In this document: positions 9,196 through 18,451 of the stretch, piece by piece
How positions within the stretch are numbered: position 1 is the stretch's first letter
How the letters are laid out: the number at the start of each line of letters is the position of its first letter
Assembly (NCBI RefSeq): GCF_001650635.1
Contig: NZ_LWQU01000207.1
Coordinates: 1 to 64,000 of the forward strand
Reading direction: 5' to 3'
DNA: 64,000 bases
Source: Magnetospirillum moscoviense
GTDB taxonomy: Bacteria; Pseudomonadota; Alphaproteobacteria; Rhodospirillales; Magnetospirillaceae
Made by a program: the position numbers and the translations under genes
Notes under the pieces: model-generated
The model's database searches: none
What the model saw: the letters and a program-made list of their open reading frames with translations, nothing else
What the model was told of the DNA's origin: nothing

Positions 9196-9690
9196 ATGAT
9201 CGAGCTGGACGACGGACCAAGCTTTCTGCCGCCCGCCGCCGAGGCGGCCCTGAAACAGGTCGGCGCCTGCTGGGGCGACGAGGCGGCGGCCGAGCGCCTG
9301 GTCCTGCAAGCGCTGGAACTGGCCCCCGACACCCTGGCCGCGCGGGTCGGCGCCTATAAGTTCTATTTCTACCGCCACCGCCTGGCCGAGGCGCTGGTTC
9401 ATGCCTGGTCCTGCCTGGACTGGGTGGCCGAACGGCTGCAGATGCCGCGCGACTGGCGCGAGGTTCAGCCCCGCCACGCCGACTTCACCGGCCTGGACCC
9501 GATGCCGCGCCTGTGGCTGCAGATCGTCATCGCCATCGGCTATTGCCAGGCCCGCCTGGGGCAGGTGGAAGACGGGCAGGAAAGCCTGGCCAAGGTGGCC
9601 CAACTGGACCCGGCCGACCGCTTCGGCGCCCGGCGGCTGTCGGACGTCATTGCACGCGGTGGTGTCGATCCCGATGAAGACGGGGATTGA
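9196..9690 (+). CDS. TPR-like protein of unknown function
   Basis: A 164-residue helical protein with paired helices spaced like tetratricopeptide repeats: ERLVLQALELAPDTLAARVGAY at residues 33-54, AEALVHAWSCLDWVAERL, and a last unit AIGYCQARLGQVEDGQES followed by LDPADRFGA. No signal peptide or membrane span is visible. The ATG lies two bases after the stop of the ArsC-like gene, so it belongs to the recX-arsC transcript. Function unknown; a protein-protein scaffold is the usual TPR role. Confidence 0.75.
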   Translation: MIELDDGPSFLPPAAEAALKQVGACWGDEAAAERLVLQALELAPDTLAARVGAYKFYFYRHRLAEALVHAWSCLDWVAERLQMPRDWREVQPRHADFTGLDPMPRLWLQIVIAIGYCQARLGQVEDGQESLAKVAQLDPADRFGARRLSDVIARGGVDPDEDGD

Positions 9691-9732
9691 GCCGGCCGCC
9701 GGCTTGGCTATGATTGGCGGCGGGAAGGCAAA

Positions 9733-10098
9733 GTGGGCGGTGCGGCCATGGTGGCGAATCTACGGTTGATGCCGGGTTACGACCCGGACTGGCGCGACAA
9801 GGTCAACGATCTGGCGATGCGCTATCGTGTCTTGGGCGGTCGCAAGGACCTGACGGCGGACGAGGCCGAGGAATTGTCCGCCTTGCGCGGCCGGATCGAC
9901 GACGCCTTGAACACCCGGTTTCGCACTACGCTGGAATATCGCGATTTCTATTTCGCCCGGGCGCGCGCGCTGCTGGAAGCCGAAGGCATCGAGATGCCGC
10001 TGCCCAACCTGCCGGCCGACGCCACCCAGGAACAGATCGACGATGTTCTGTCGGGGGTATGGGCCGCCGTCGAGGTCACCAACTCGGAAACCTTCTGA
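9733..10098 (+). CDS. Conserved small soluble protein, function unknown
   Basis: 121 residues from a GTG start with GGAAG six bases upstream; an ATG at 9748 would shorten it by five residues but has no ribosome site. The protein is helical and charged (KDLTADEAEELSALRGRI, then EYRDFYFARARALLEAEGI). A strong terminator follows 17 bases later. I do not recognise the family. Confidence 0.65.
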   Translation: MGGAAMVANLRLMPGYDPDWRDKVNDLAMRYRVLGGRKDLTADEAEELSALRGRIDDALNTRFRTTLEYRDFYFARARALLEAEGIEMPLPNLPADATQEQIDDVLSGVWAAVEVTNSETF

Positions 10099-10114
10099 CG
10101 CAAGATGGCGCACG

Positions 10115-10148
10115 AAAAAACCCGCAAGGCCAGGCCTTGCGGGTTTTT
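10115..10148. terminator. Bidirectional Rho-independent terminator
   Basis: AAAAAACCCGCAAGGCC is paired with GGCCTTGCGGGTTTTT: an 11-bp GC-rich stem with A-run and T-run on the two sides. It serves the rightward gene ending at 10098 and the leftward hup gene ending at 10170. Confidence 0.85.
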
Positions 10149-10169
10149 GCCGATCGTCGGTGACGACGA

Positions 10170-10448
10170 TTACTTGCCGTTGACGGCGTCCTTGAGGCCC
10201 TTGCCGGCCGAGAACTTCGGCTGCTTCGAGGCCGGGATCTTGATCTTCTCGCCGGTGCGGGGATTGCGGCCTTCAGAGGCCGCGCGGGTCGCGACCGAGA
10301 AGCTGCCGAAGCCCACCAGGCGCACTTCGTCGCCGCCCTTCAGGGCGGTGGTGATGGCGGCAAACACGCCGTCGACGGCCTTTTCCGAGTCGGCCTTGGT
10401 CAGGCCAGAGAGTTCGGCGACGCGCGAAACCAGGTCAGCCTTGTTCAT
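10170..10448 (-). CDS. hup: DNA-binding protein HU
   Basis: Histone-like nucleoid protein of 92 residues. MNKADLVSRVAELSGLTKAD is the standard N-terminal helix pair, and the beta-arm GRNPRTGEKIKIPASKQPKF intercalates DNA through its Pro. The longer reading frame that begins at 10637 is rejected because the HU start is invariant. The ribosome site is CAGGGGAA on the minus strand. Confidence 0.95.
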   Translation of the reverse strand: MNKADLVSRVAELSGLTKADSEKAVDGVFAAITTALKGGDEVRLVGFGSFSVATRAASEGRNPRTGEKIKIPASKQPKFSAGKGLKDAVNGK

Positions 10449-10539
10449 GGACAGTGATTCCCCTGCTGGTGATTGAAATCCGTAACTTCCCCAATGCCAG
10501 AGCCCCCGCTCCGCGTCAATGCGGAAATGACGAGAATCG

Positions 10540-12237
10540 TCACCGAAAGCCGGTTTGCACCAGCAAACGGTGAAATTCCCGCAGATGGGCCTCGGCCTTC
10601 CCGGGTTCCGGCACACTTGCAAGAAATTTTTCTTCAAATTGCGGCTGCTTCAGATGCTCGATCACCCGGGCGCGGGCCAGGTTCAACGAGCGCCCCTCGA
10701 TCAGCACGCCCGAGCCGCAGAACTTGATCAAACGGATCGCCCGCATCGCCAACGGGTCGTCGGGCTTGTCGATCTTCTCGATGACTTCTTCCGCCAGCAG
10801 ATAGGTCGCCAGCACGTCATCGACCTTGCTGCCCAGCTCGGCGCGGGTTTCTGGCGCCAGGATCTGACAGACGACCAGGGCGGCGTTCAGGCCGGCCAGG
10901 GCGGCCATCCGTTCCGGCGGCGGCAGGCGCAACGGCACCCACTTGTCGATATGCTCGGTCTCGCTGACGCGGGCGATGATCAACTCGGCCAGGGCGTCGG
11001 CCATGCCTTGCGCCAGGTTCGACTGGGCCAGGGCCAGCAGGTACTGGACCTTCAGGACCTTGTCGGACAGCAATCGCAGCATCAGGTCGATGGCCTGGCT
11101 GGCGGTGACGGTGCCCAGATGGGCGTGGATGCGGGTCACCCGGTGCAGCAGCGCCTCGGCGGCCGCACCTTGCGCCAGCACGCAACGGTGGCCGACCAGC
11201 CGATGGGCCAGGCGGGTGAACACTTCGGTTTCCTGCTTGGGTTCGTTGCGCGACAGCGGGTTGGCCCCGCCCAGCTCGCGCATGACCCGGGCCAGCAGCA
11301 CCGCCTTGGACTGGGGCAGGCTGCCCTTGGCGAACAGCGCGTTCAGGGCGGAAAATGTCGCCTCGGGGGCGAATTTGGCCGGGCTGGCCTTGCCCTCGGC
11401 CAGGTCGCACAATTGGGTCAGGGCGGCGCCCAGATTGGCCTGATAGCCCAGCAGGTCCTGGATCAACTGGGCCGACAGCAAGGTGTCGGCGATGAACAGG
11501 TCGATGAATTCCAGCGCCGTCGCCGCCTGGGGCTCGGCGGCCCAGGCCAGCAGGATGTCGATCTTGGCCTGGTACGAGCGCACGTCCAGCAGGCGGACCG
11601 CCATCAGGCTTTGGGTGGCATAGCCGGCATGCTCGCCGCCCTTGGCCACCTCGGCCATGATCTCGGCGAAAGTCTTGCACAGCGGCGGCTTCTTGGCGGC
11701 GAAGGCCCGCGCCCTGGCCAGGATGTCGTCCCACGCCTTGGACAAAAAGTCGCGCCGGGCCTTGGATTCCTCGCCGGCGGCCGCCGCCTGCAAGGTGGCG
11801 ACGCGGTCGATGGCGGAAAACAGCAGATTGCCCTTGTCGCCGAACCGCTTCAGCTCGGCCCCGGAATGCAACAGTTCGGACGGCGTCACCTGCAGCTCGT
11901 CCAGATATTTGCGCACCAGCCGGCCGATGGTCTGGCGCGCCTCGGGCAGGTAGAAGTCGCCCAGCTCGCGGCAGATCGGCGCGTCGGAAATGGCCCCTAA
12001 CGCCAGGTCCGGCCCCTGGTTCTTGACCTCGCCGGTCTTTTCCAGGACCACGGTCTCGGAATGGCTGCCGTCCAGGCGCTGCCAGTCCTTGACCACGCGG
12101 ACCGCCGCATGGTTGCCCTTTTGCAGCAGGCTTTCGGCGAAGGCCTTGGCCTGGCCCTCGTCGGCCATGAACTGGGTGACCACCCAATTCTTGTCCTCCA
12201 GGACCTGGACTTCGAACGAGACGCGGGGGTTGCTCAT
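10540..12237 (-). CDS. Large helical protein of unknown function (565 aa)
   Basis: Start MSNPRVSFEVQVLEDKNWV overlaps the stop of the Sel1 gene (ATGA), so the pair is translationally coupled. An N-terminal strand-rich segment of about 70 residues (VTQFMADEGQAKAFAESLL) is followed by a long all-helical, Leu/Ala-rich body without signal peptide or membrane spans. A family of this layout is common in Rhodospirillales genomes, but I know no function. Its position downstream of the Sel1 gene and next to flgE is the only clue. Confidence 0.75.
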   Translation of the reverse strand: MSNPRVSFEVQVLEDKNWVVTQFMADEGQAKAFAESLLQKGNHAAVRVVKDWQRLDGSHSETVVLEKTGEVKNQGPDLALGAISDAPICRELGDFYLPEARQTIGRLVRKYLDELQVTPSELLHSGAELKRFGDKGNLLFSAIDRVATLQAAAAGEESKARRDFLSKAWDDILARARAFAAKKPPLCKTFAEIMAEVAKGGEHAGYATQSLMAVRLLDVRSYQAKIDILLAWAAEPQAATALEFIDLFIADTLLSAQLIQDLLGYQANLGAALTQLCDLAEGKASPAKFAPEATFSALNALFAKGSLPQSKAVLLARVMRELGGANPLSRNEPKQETEVFTRLAHRLVGHRCVLAQGAAAEALLHRVTRIHAHLGTVTASQAIDLMLRLLSDKVLKVQYLLALAQSNLAQGMADALAELIIARVSETEHIDKWVPLRLPPPERMAALAGLNAALVVCQILAPETRAELGSKVDDVLATYLLAEEVIEKIDKPDDPLAMRAIRLIKFCGSGVLIEGRSLNLARARVIEHLKQPQFEEKFLASVPEPGKAEAHLREFHRLLVQTGFR

Positions 12238-13364
12238 CGGCCGCCCCCCGTGGCTAGGCGCTGGGCCAGGGCACGGGCCTTGGCCACCACCGCCTGGTCG
12301 TCGGAACCGGCGGCCCGGTTCAGCCAATAGGCCGCCGAGGTCGGGTCCACCGGTTGGCCGAAGCCGGCCAGCAGCATCAGGCCGTAATTCAACTGGGCCG
12401 CCGCCAGTCCCTGCTCGGCGGCCTGGCGGCACCATTCGGCCGCCTGCTCGGGGTCAGGCTGGCCGCCCACGCCTTGGCGCAGCATGTTGGACAGGTTGAA
12501 GGCGCAATCGGAATCGCCCAATTCGGCGCCCTGGCGGTAATAGGCCATGGCCTTGGCCGGATCGGCCCCGACGCCCTGGCCGGCCTCGTACAGGGTGCCC
12601 AGGGCGAACAGGGCCGCCACCTCACCATGGGCGGCGGCCTTGGCGTACCATTGCGCCGCCACCGCCGCGTCGGCCGGGCAGCCGCGTCCCGTGCGGATCA
12701 TGTTGCCCAGGTTGAACTCGGCCGGACCGTCGCCCTTGTGGGCGGCGGCCAGATACCAGCGCAGCGCTTCCTTGTCGTTCTTGCGGGTGCCCAGCCCCAG
12801 GTCATACATCACCGCCAACGAAAAGGCGCCGCGCACGTCGCCCTGGTTGGCCGCCTTGGTGTACCAGGCCACCGCTTCCACCTCGTCGGCCTCGATCCCC
12901 AGTCCCTGGCGATAGACATTGCCCAGCAGCACCTGCGCAGCCGCATTGCCGGCAGTCGCCGCCGCCCGCACCGCGTCAAGGTCGCCGACCGCTTCCAGGT
13001 CCAGCGGATCGGGGTCGGGGTCGGGCAGCCGGACCGGGGCGTCGAAGCCGCCGTCATTGGTGCCGGCCGGTTTCAATCCGTCCAGCAATTCCTCGAGGCT
13101 GGGGGCTGCGCGCCGCACCGGGGCTGCGGCCTCGGGCAGGCGGATGGTGATGTCGGCCCCGTCCTGGGCCATAAGCGCCAAGGAATGGCGGGCGCCGGCA
13201 TGGCCGCCATCGGCGGCGGCGTTCAGCCAGCCGGCCGCCTCGCGCGGGTCGCGGGGGACCTTCAGACCCAGGCGGAAGGCTTCGCCCAATTGGAAGGCGG
13301 CGGCACCATCGCCTTCCTGGGCGGCCCGGCGAAGGGCGGCGATATGATCGGGTTCCCTGGCCAT
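12234..13364 (-). CDS. Sel1-like repeat protein
   Basis: A 376-residue protein with serial SEL1 repeats of about 36 residues, recognisable by GAAAFQLGEAFRLG, AAAQVLLGNVYRQGLGI, VRGAFSLAVMYDLGLGT, GPAEFNLGNMIRTGRG, VAALFALGTLYEAGQGV, DCAFNLSNMLRQGVGG and AAAQLNYGLMLLAGFG. Sel1 proteins act as assembly scaffolds or signalling adaptors. MAREPDHIAAL was chosen as start; an upstream ATG at 13430 would run into the terminator of flgE. It has no signal peptide. Confidence 0.85.
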   Translation of the reverse strand: MAREPDHIAALRRAAQEGDGAAAFQLGEAFRLGLKVPRDPREAAGWLNAAADGGHAGARHSLALMAQDGADITIRLPEAAAPVRRAAPSLEELLDGLKPAGTNDGGFDAPVRLPDPDPDPLDLEAVGDLDAVRAAATAGNAAAQVLLGNVYRQGLGIEADEVEAVAWYTKAANQGDVRGAFSLAVMYDLGLGTRKNDKEALRWYLAAAHKGDGPAEFNLGNMIRTGRGCPADAAVAAQWYAKAAAHGEVAALFALGTLYEAGQGVGADPAKAMAYYRQGAELGDSDCAFNLSNMLRQGVGGQPDPEQAAEWCRQAAEQGLAAAQLNYGLMLLAGFGQPVDPTSAAYWLNRAAGSDDQAVVAKARALAQRLATGGGR

Positions 13365-13430
13365 GTCCGCCCCCCGGAATCGGTCGTTGCCCACACGCAC
13401 AAGGATGCCCGATCCCGCCATCGTCGCCAA

Positions 13431-13467
13431 CCAAAGAAAAGGCCGGCCCCCATTCTGGGGGCCGGCC
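13431..13467 (-). terminator. Rho-independent terminator after flgE
   Basis: An 11-bp perfect stem, GGCCGGCCCCC/GGGGGCCGGCC, with a 5-base loop is followed on the minus strand by TTTTCTTTGG. It closes the fliK-flgD-flgE transcript just before the Sel1 gene. Confidence 0.85.
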
Positions 13468-13488
13468 GCAAGGGTGCGCGAAGAAGGT

Positions 13489-15558
13489 TTAGCGCTTGAT
13501 GTTGACCAGTTCGTCCAGCATCTCGTCGGCGGTGGTGATGATCTTGGCCGCCGCCGAATAGGCGCGCTGAGTGACGATCATGGTGGTGAATTCGGTCCCG
13601 ATATCGACGGTCGAGGCTTCCAGCGAGGCCGCGTTGACCGAGCCGGCGCCGGCCGAACCGGCGGTGCGCAGCGTCGGCTCGCCGGAATTGTCGGTCGAGA
13701 TGAAGACGTTGCCGCTCAGGCTGTCCATGCCGTTGGGGTTGACGAAGGTCGCCACCGGGATCTGGAACACCGGGCGGGTCACGCCGTTGTCGAACAGGGC
13801 GGTGACGATGCCGTCGGTGCCGATCGAGACGCCGGCGAAGTTGCCGAACTTGGCGCCGTTCTGGCTCCAATAGGCCAGCTGATAGGCGCCGTTCAGCTGG
13901 GTCATGCCGTCCGACAGGTTCAAATTGCCCAGGAACACGCCGACCGAGTCGGTGCCCGACATGTCTTCCGAACCATTGGCCCAGTCGACGTCGGCATAGG
14001 CGACGTTGATTTCCTTGGGCGTGCCGTCGCCGTTGAATTCGATGGCGTCTTCCGAGGTGCCGCCGGTGATGTTGATGGCCGACACCGTGAAGGTGTCGGA
14101 ATTGGTGATGTCCTGGCCCTGCTTGGTGGCCGGGTTGCCGTCGGACAGGTCCAGGGTGTCGAGGCCGGCGACGACCAGGTCGTCGGTGGCGTCGCGCTGG
14201 CGGAAGATCATCGAGTTGGTGCCGGCCAGACGCTCGGCATAGGTGATGCCGTCGGTGGTCTTGGTATCGGCCAGGGCCGCGGTCTTGGGATCGGTCCAGC
14301 CACCCTGGGCGAACACGCCCGAGCTGCCGGTGCCGATCGAGAAGCTCATCGCGGTTTCGGAATAGATGTGGATGTCGTTGGCATTGAAGGTCGCCTTCAG
14401 CCCCAGCGAGGTGAAGCTGGAGGTGGAGTTCAGCGCCGTCACCGCCGCGGTCACCGAGGCACCGACGTTCGAGAAGGTGTAGGAGGTGCCGTCGACCACC
14501 ACTTCCAGGTCATCGGCGGCCGCGATGGCGCCGCCGGCGGCGTAGAGCGAGTTGTATTCCAGGTTGAACGCCTTGTTGACGTCGGCGGCCAGACTGTCGA
14601 CGAAAGCACCGGTATTCGCCGCCGAGGACGGGTTGGTGTACATGACGTTCGAGGTGGCGCCGTCGGTGCCGGTGTCAGTCTCGAAGGTGTAGGTCGCCCC
14701 GTTGATGGTCATGGACATCGAGCCGGTGGTCTGCGGTAGGCCGTTGAAGTCCAACCGCCCCATCGCCGAATAAATCGTGCTCGAGTCCTTCTTGAGGTGC
14801 ATGCTTTTGGCGCCTTCCGGCGGGATGCCTTCGACGTCCCAGCGGTTCTGCGCGATCTTTTCCCAGGTGAACTGCACGGTGGCGTCGCCGCCCAGGCTGT
14901 CATAGATGGTCACCGGCTGCTTGAACAGGTCGCCGACATCGGCGCCGTTGGGCAGGTTGGCGCCCATGCGCAGGTTGCGGGTCTGCGAGGCGGTGCCGCC
15001 GACTTCGTTCATGTTCAGCGGCCGCAGGTGGGTCGCCGACACGATGTTGTCGTTGATGTACGAGGTGTCGCCGCTATCGTCCTTATAGGCCTTCATGTAG
15101 ATGTCGTCGCCGACGGTGACCTTCGAGGCCTGGGTCGAATTGTCCCAGCCCATCAGGGTCCAGCCTTGCATGAACCAGCCCGACACGTTCTGCAGATAGC
15201 CTTCGCTATCGACCTTGAACGAGCCGGCGCGGGTATAGGCGAACATGTCGCCGTCTTCCGGGTGGGCGGCTTCGTTGACCACGAAGAAGCCCTGGCCGGA
15301 CAGGCCGATGTCGGTCGCCGAACTGGTCGCCTGCAGCAGGCCCTGGATGTCGACGCCGGCGCGCGGCTTCGATTGCACGCCACCGGGCGAGTAGGCGGTG
15401 AGTGACGTCTGCTTGGTCACCAGCGTCTGGAAGTTCACCTTCGTGCCCTTATAGCCGATGGTGTTGACGTTGGTGATGTTGTCGGAGATCGCGCCCATGG
15501 CCGACGACTGAGCCGCCAGACCAGACACACCCGCGAACAAAGCGCCGTACAAGCTCAT
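13489..15558 (-). CDS. flgE: Flagellar hook protein FlgE
   Basis: Subunit of the flagellar hook, exported by the flagellar type III system. Residues 1-60 carry the rod/hook signature (LFAGVSGLAAQSSAMGAISDNITNVNTIGYKG), and the C-terminal 45 residues the partner helix (NAASLEASTVDIGTEF, IITTADEMLDELVNIKR). The 689-residue length is well above the enterobacterial hook protein (about 400); the extra mass is a Thr/Ser/Asp-rich middle, residues about 250-530, which would form enlarged surface domains. AGGAGGG lies 5 bases before the ATG. Last gene of the fliK-flgD-flgE set. Confidence 0.95.
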   Translation of the reverse strand: MSLYGALFAGVSGLAAQSSAMGAISDNITNVNTIGYKGTKVNFQTLVTKQTSLTAYSPGGVQSKPRAGVDIQGLLQATSSATDIGLSGQGFFVVNEAAHPEDGDMFAYTRAGSFKVDSEGYLQNVSGWFMQGWTLMGWDNSTQASKVTVGDDIYMKAYKDDSGDTSYINDNIVSATHLRPLNMNEVGGTASQTRNLRMGANLPNGADVGDLFKQPVTIYDSLGGDATVQFTWEKIAQNRWDVEGIPPEGAKSMHLKKDSSTIYSAMGRLDFNGLPQTTGSMSMTINGATYTFETDTGTDGATSNVMYTNPSSAANTGAFVDSLAADVNKAFNLEYNSLYAAGGAIAAADDLEVVVDGTSYTFSNVGASVTAAVTALNSTSSFTSLGLKATFNANDIHIYSETAMSFSIGTGSSGVFAQGGWTDPKTAALADTKTTDGITYAERLAGTNSMIFRQRDATDDLVVAGLDTLDLSDGNPATKQGQDITNSDTFTVSAINITGGTSEDAIEFNGDGTPKEINVAYADVDWANGSEDMSGTDSVGVFLGNLNLSDGMTQLNGAYQLAYWSQNGAKFGNFAGVSIGTDGIVTALFDNGVTRPVFQIPVATFVNPNGMDSLSGNVFISTDNSGEPTLRTAGSAGAGSVNAASLEASTVDIGTEFTTMIVTQRAYSAAAKIITTADEMLDELVNIKR

Positions 15559-15583
15559 GGTACCCTCCTAATCCCGGCCAGTC

Positions 15584-16261
15584 TTATTGAAGGCTGGCGG
15601 TGTCGCGCACGGTCAGCACCTTGTCGATGGTGGTGACCACCTTGCCCATGGCAAGGAGCGTTTCTTTGCTATCCGAGGCAACGTCGGTGACCTTGCCGTA
15701 AACCGTGATGGCGCTGTCCAGCGACTCGCCTTCGCCGTTCATCGCCACCACCTGCACGGTGTAGGCGCCGTCGGTCAGCTTGTTGCCGTTGGTGTCGCGA
15801 CCATCCCAGCTCGCCTCGTGGCGGCCCGAGGTGGTCTCGGCCGGCAGGTTGGCGACAACCTTGCCCGAGGCGTCCTTGATGACCACCGCGGCGCTGCGGG
15901 CTTCCTCGCCCAGGGTGTAGCTGAAGTTGGCCTTGCCGTCCTGCAGCGGAACCTGGCTGCTCTCGGTCTCGATGGTCTGGCCGATATAGGCGATGGCCTG
16001 GGCCTTCAAATTGACCTGGCCGACACCGATCAGCTTTTCCAGATTGGTGTTGGCTGCGATCTGCTGCTCGACGTTGGCGAACTGGACCAACTGGTTGGTG
16101 AACTCGTTCGAGTCCATCGGCGACAGCGGGTCCTGGTTCTTCAACTGGACGGTCAGCATGGTCAGGAAGGTGTCGAAATTCTCGGCCAGCTTCTTGCCGG
16201 ATGCCAGCGACTTGCTGGTGTCGGCGGCGGCTGTGCCGGTGGTGTCGATGGCGGTGGTCAT
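15584..16261 (-). CDS. flgD: Flagellar hook cap/scaffold protein FlgD
   Basis: FlgD caps the growing hook. The 225-residue protein has the N-terminal FlgD motif FLTMLTVQLKNQDPLSPMDS and NEFTNQLVQFANVEQ (residues about 32-67), then the FLG/Tudor-like beta domain with GRHEASWDGRDTNGN and LTDGAYTVQVVA. AAGGAGC precedes the start. It lies between fliK (11 bases upstream) and flgE (25 bases downstream). Confidence 0.95.
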   Translation of the reverse strand: MTTAIDTTGTAAADTSKSLASGKKLAENFDTFLTMLTVQLKNQDPLSPMDSNEFTNQLVQFANVEQQIAANTNLEKLIGVGQVNLKAQAIAYIGQTIETESSQVPLQDGKANFSYTLGEEARSAAVVIKDASGKVVANLPAETTSGRHEASWDGRDTNGNKLTDGAYTVQVVAMNGEGESLDSAITVYGKVTDVASDSKETLLAMGKVVTTIDKVLTVRDTASLQ

Positions 16262-16272
16262 CGGGGTGCTCC

Positions 16273-17895
16273 TTAGACCTGGATGTCGACGCCGGAACGG
16301 TTGCCGGCGAAGCGCCCTTGCGCCTGCTGCGCGGCGCCCGAGGCGGTGGCGTCGATTCCGGTGGGGGCGCCCTGGCGGCGGCCGCGGCCGCGACCCTGGG
16401 CATTACCTTCCTGGGCGCTCTGCTGCGAGCCTTCGCGCAGGTTGAAGGTCAGCGAGCCCGCCTCGGTCTTGTAACCGGCGTCCTCGAGAGCCTTTTCCAA
16501 CCCGCGGGAGTCCTTTTGCAGGATGGCCAGGGTTTCCTTGTTGTCGGCGGTGACGGTGCCCGAGACGCGGCCGTCCTGGGCCAGGTCCAGCTTGACCTCG
16601 ATGGCGCCCATCTCGACCGGCTTCAGCTGGATCTTGATGGTGTCGACACCGTCCTTGGCCTGCTTGGCGATCTGCACGTTGACCTGATCCATCACCTGCT
16701 GCTGCAATTGCTGCTGCTGGCGCGGCGCATGGGGGGCCTGCGGGGCCTGGGCCTTCGAGGTGGCCTGGGTGCCGGCCGGGCCGTTCAGGCCGGCGACGGC
16801 CTGGCCCGATTGCTGGCCCTGCGGGGCCTGCGGCTGGTTTGAGGCTTCGATCTGGGCGGCCAGGGCGGCGATGAAGGGCTTGGCCTCGGCGGCCTTGCCC
16901 TGGGCGGCCAACGCATTGTCCAGCGCCGGATTGGCGGCGATCTGCTGGCCGGCATTGTTGGTGCCCTGGCCCGAGGCGCCGTTGTTGCCGGCTGGGGTCT
17001 GGGCCAAGGCCAGCTGTTCCGGGGTCAGGCCGACATCCTGGGCCATCAACAGGTCCAGCGACGAAGCGGCATCGGTGGTGGCGGCGGCGGTCTGGACCTG
17101 GACCTTGACGGCGACGCGGGCGGCCGTGCCGGCCAGCATGTCGGCCAGTTGGTCGGCCTGGTCCTGGGCGGCCTGGTCGATCGACACATCCTCGGCGCCG
17201 TCCTTGGCCTTGCTCTTGCCGGTCTTGGCGGCGGTCGCGGCCAGGGCGGCAAATTCTGCCTGGCCGGCGGCATCGGCGTCGGACTGGGCGGTATCGTCGG
17301 TGTCGGCGGCGGCGTTGTTGACGATCGGGCCGGTCAGGTCGGCATCATCGTCTTGCACCACCACCTGGGCGGCGGCGGCCACTTCGACCTCTTCGACGTC
17401 CACGACGTCCTGAGCCACCGGCTGGATCGCCACGGCGACCACCGGGGCCTCGATGACATCGACGGTCTCGGTCTCGACCGCGACGACCTCTTCCGGGGCG
17501 GCCTGGGTCAGATCGTCGTCGGCGCTGGTGTCGAGCTTGGCCTGCTCTTCCGGGGCCGGGGCGGTGTCGGCCTTGGCTTCCGGCTTGGTGGTGGTCGGCT
17601 CGGGGCGGCTTGAAGCCTCGGCTTCCTTGCGGGGCGCCGGGCGGCTGGCTTCCTTGGGCGCGGGCCGTTCGGCCTTTTCCGGGGCCTTGGCCGGGCGGGC
17701 CTCGGGGGCCGGACGGTCGAAGCTGGCCTTCATGGCGCTTTCGGCGTTGGGCTGCGTCGCCGCGACCGAATAACGGCCACCCGACGATTGCAGGGCGGCG
17801 GCGAAGGCGTCGGCGGCGGTCTGGGCCTTGGAACCCGAGGCAGGGGTCATATTGGCCTGGTCGAACGCGCGCTTGTTGATCGAATATACCGTCAT
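16273..17895 (-). CDS. fliK: Flagellar hook-length control protein FliK
   Basis: FliK measures hook length and switches export specificity. The 540-residue product has a low-complexity Ala/Pro/Gln/Glu-rich body and the conserved C-terminal Flg_hook domain (IQLKPVEMGAIEVKLDL, then ILQKDSRGLEKALEDAGY and LTFNLREG). MTVYSINKRAF is taken as start because GGGGAACC sits upstream and a sigma-54 promoter ends about 40 bases before it. The longer frame starting at 17964 would cross that promoter. Confidence 0.92.
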   Translation of the reverse strand: MTVYSINKRAFDQANMTPASGSKAQTAADAFAAALQSSGGRYSVAATQPNAESAMKASFDRPAPEARPAKAPEKAERPAPKEASRPAPRKEAEASSRPEPTTTKPEAKADTAPAPEEQAKLDTSADDDLTQAAPEEVVAVETETVDVIEAPVVAVAIQPVAQDVVDVEEVEVAAAAQVVVQDDDADLTGPIVNNAAADTDDTAQSDADAAGQAEFAALAATAAKTGKSKAKDGAEDVSIDQAAQDQADQLADMLAGTAARVAVKVQVQTAAATTDAASSLDLLMAQDVGLTPEQLALAQTPAGNNGASGQGTNNAGQQIAANPALDNALAAQGKAAEAKPFIAALAAQIEASNQPQAPQGQQSGQAVAGLNGPAGTQATSKAQAPQAPHAPRQQQQLQQQVMDQVNVQIAKQAKDGVDTIKIQLKPVEMGAIEVKLDLAQDGRVSGTVTADNKETLAILQKDSRGLEKALEDAGYKTEAGSLTFNLREGSQQSAQEGNAQGRGRGRRQGAPTGIDATASGAAQQAQGRFAGNRSGVDIQV

Positions 17896-17937
17896 GGTCC
17901 GGTTCCCCGTAAATGGAGCCTTTGGCAGCATTTCCGG

Positions 17938-17953
17938 AGCAATAGGCGTGCCA
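17938..17953 (-). promoter_or_regulatory. Sigma-54 (RpoN) promoter of fliK-flgD-flgE
   Basis: On the minus strand TGGCACG-CCTA-TTGCT matches the -24/-12 consensus TGGCAC-N5-TTGCA with correct spacing. The start point would be near 17927, 32 bases before the fliK ATG. Sigma-54 control of mid-to-late flagellar genes with an FlbD-type activator is established in other alphaproteobacteria. No activator site was identified in 17954-18170, where nothing else was found. Confidence 0.8.
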
Positions 17954-18170
17954 GACCATGCCAATTGACCTAGTGCGCGGAAATATCACGATAAAAAATT
18001 TCACGAGCCGCCGTTGGCATGGCGCCGACCGGGAAAATCTTGCCGGGAGGGGGCAGGGATTGCCGGGTGCGTCGTTGAACCGCCCCTCTGCCTAAGCGCG
18101 GCCATCCGGCCGCTTGGCCGCTCGCTCAACGCTCGCCGGAGCCGTACGCCGCCAATGGGCGGCATGCGGC

Positions 18171-18431
18171 TCAATCCGGATCGGACTCGTCGTCCTTGGC
18201 CATGTTCATGATGCCGACGCCCATGCCGACGCTGCCGAAGGTGACGAACAGGCCGAAGAAGAACAGCACCAGGACCAGGATCGGATGGCTGGACGACAGC
18301 GCCAGCGTGCGCAGATGGCCCAGGTCGATGGCCAGGGTGCCGATGCCGAAGGCGGCTCCGGCGGCCAGTCCATAGACCAGATGGGTGGCCAGGTAGGTCA
18401 GGGCTTCCTTCGCCTTGCGATCAAGCGGCAT
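18171..18431 (-). CDS. Small two-span membrane protein, function unknown
   Basis: 86 residues from MPLDRKAKEALTYLATHLVYG. Two hydrophobic helices are evident: LVYGLAAGAAFGIGTLAI (about residues 18-35) and PILVLVLFFFGLFVTFG (about 50-66), and the tail is acidic (AKDDESDPD). The frame is open further upstream into the repeat region, but that part reads as repeat-derived sequence. The family is unknown to me. Confidence 0.6.
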   Translation of the reverse strand: MPLDRKAKEALTYLATHLVYGLAAGAAFGIGTLAIDLGHLRTLALSSSHPILVLVLFFFGLFVTFGSVGMGVGIMNMAKDDESDPD

Positions 18432-18451
18432 GGCATGGTCCTTATCGCCCG

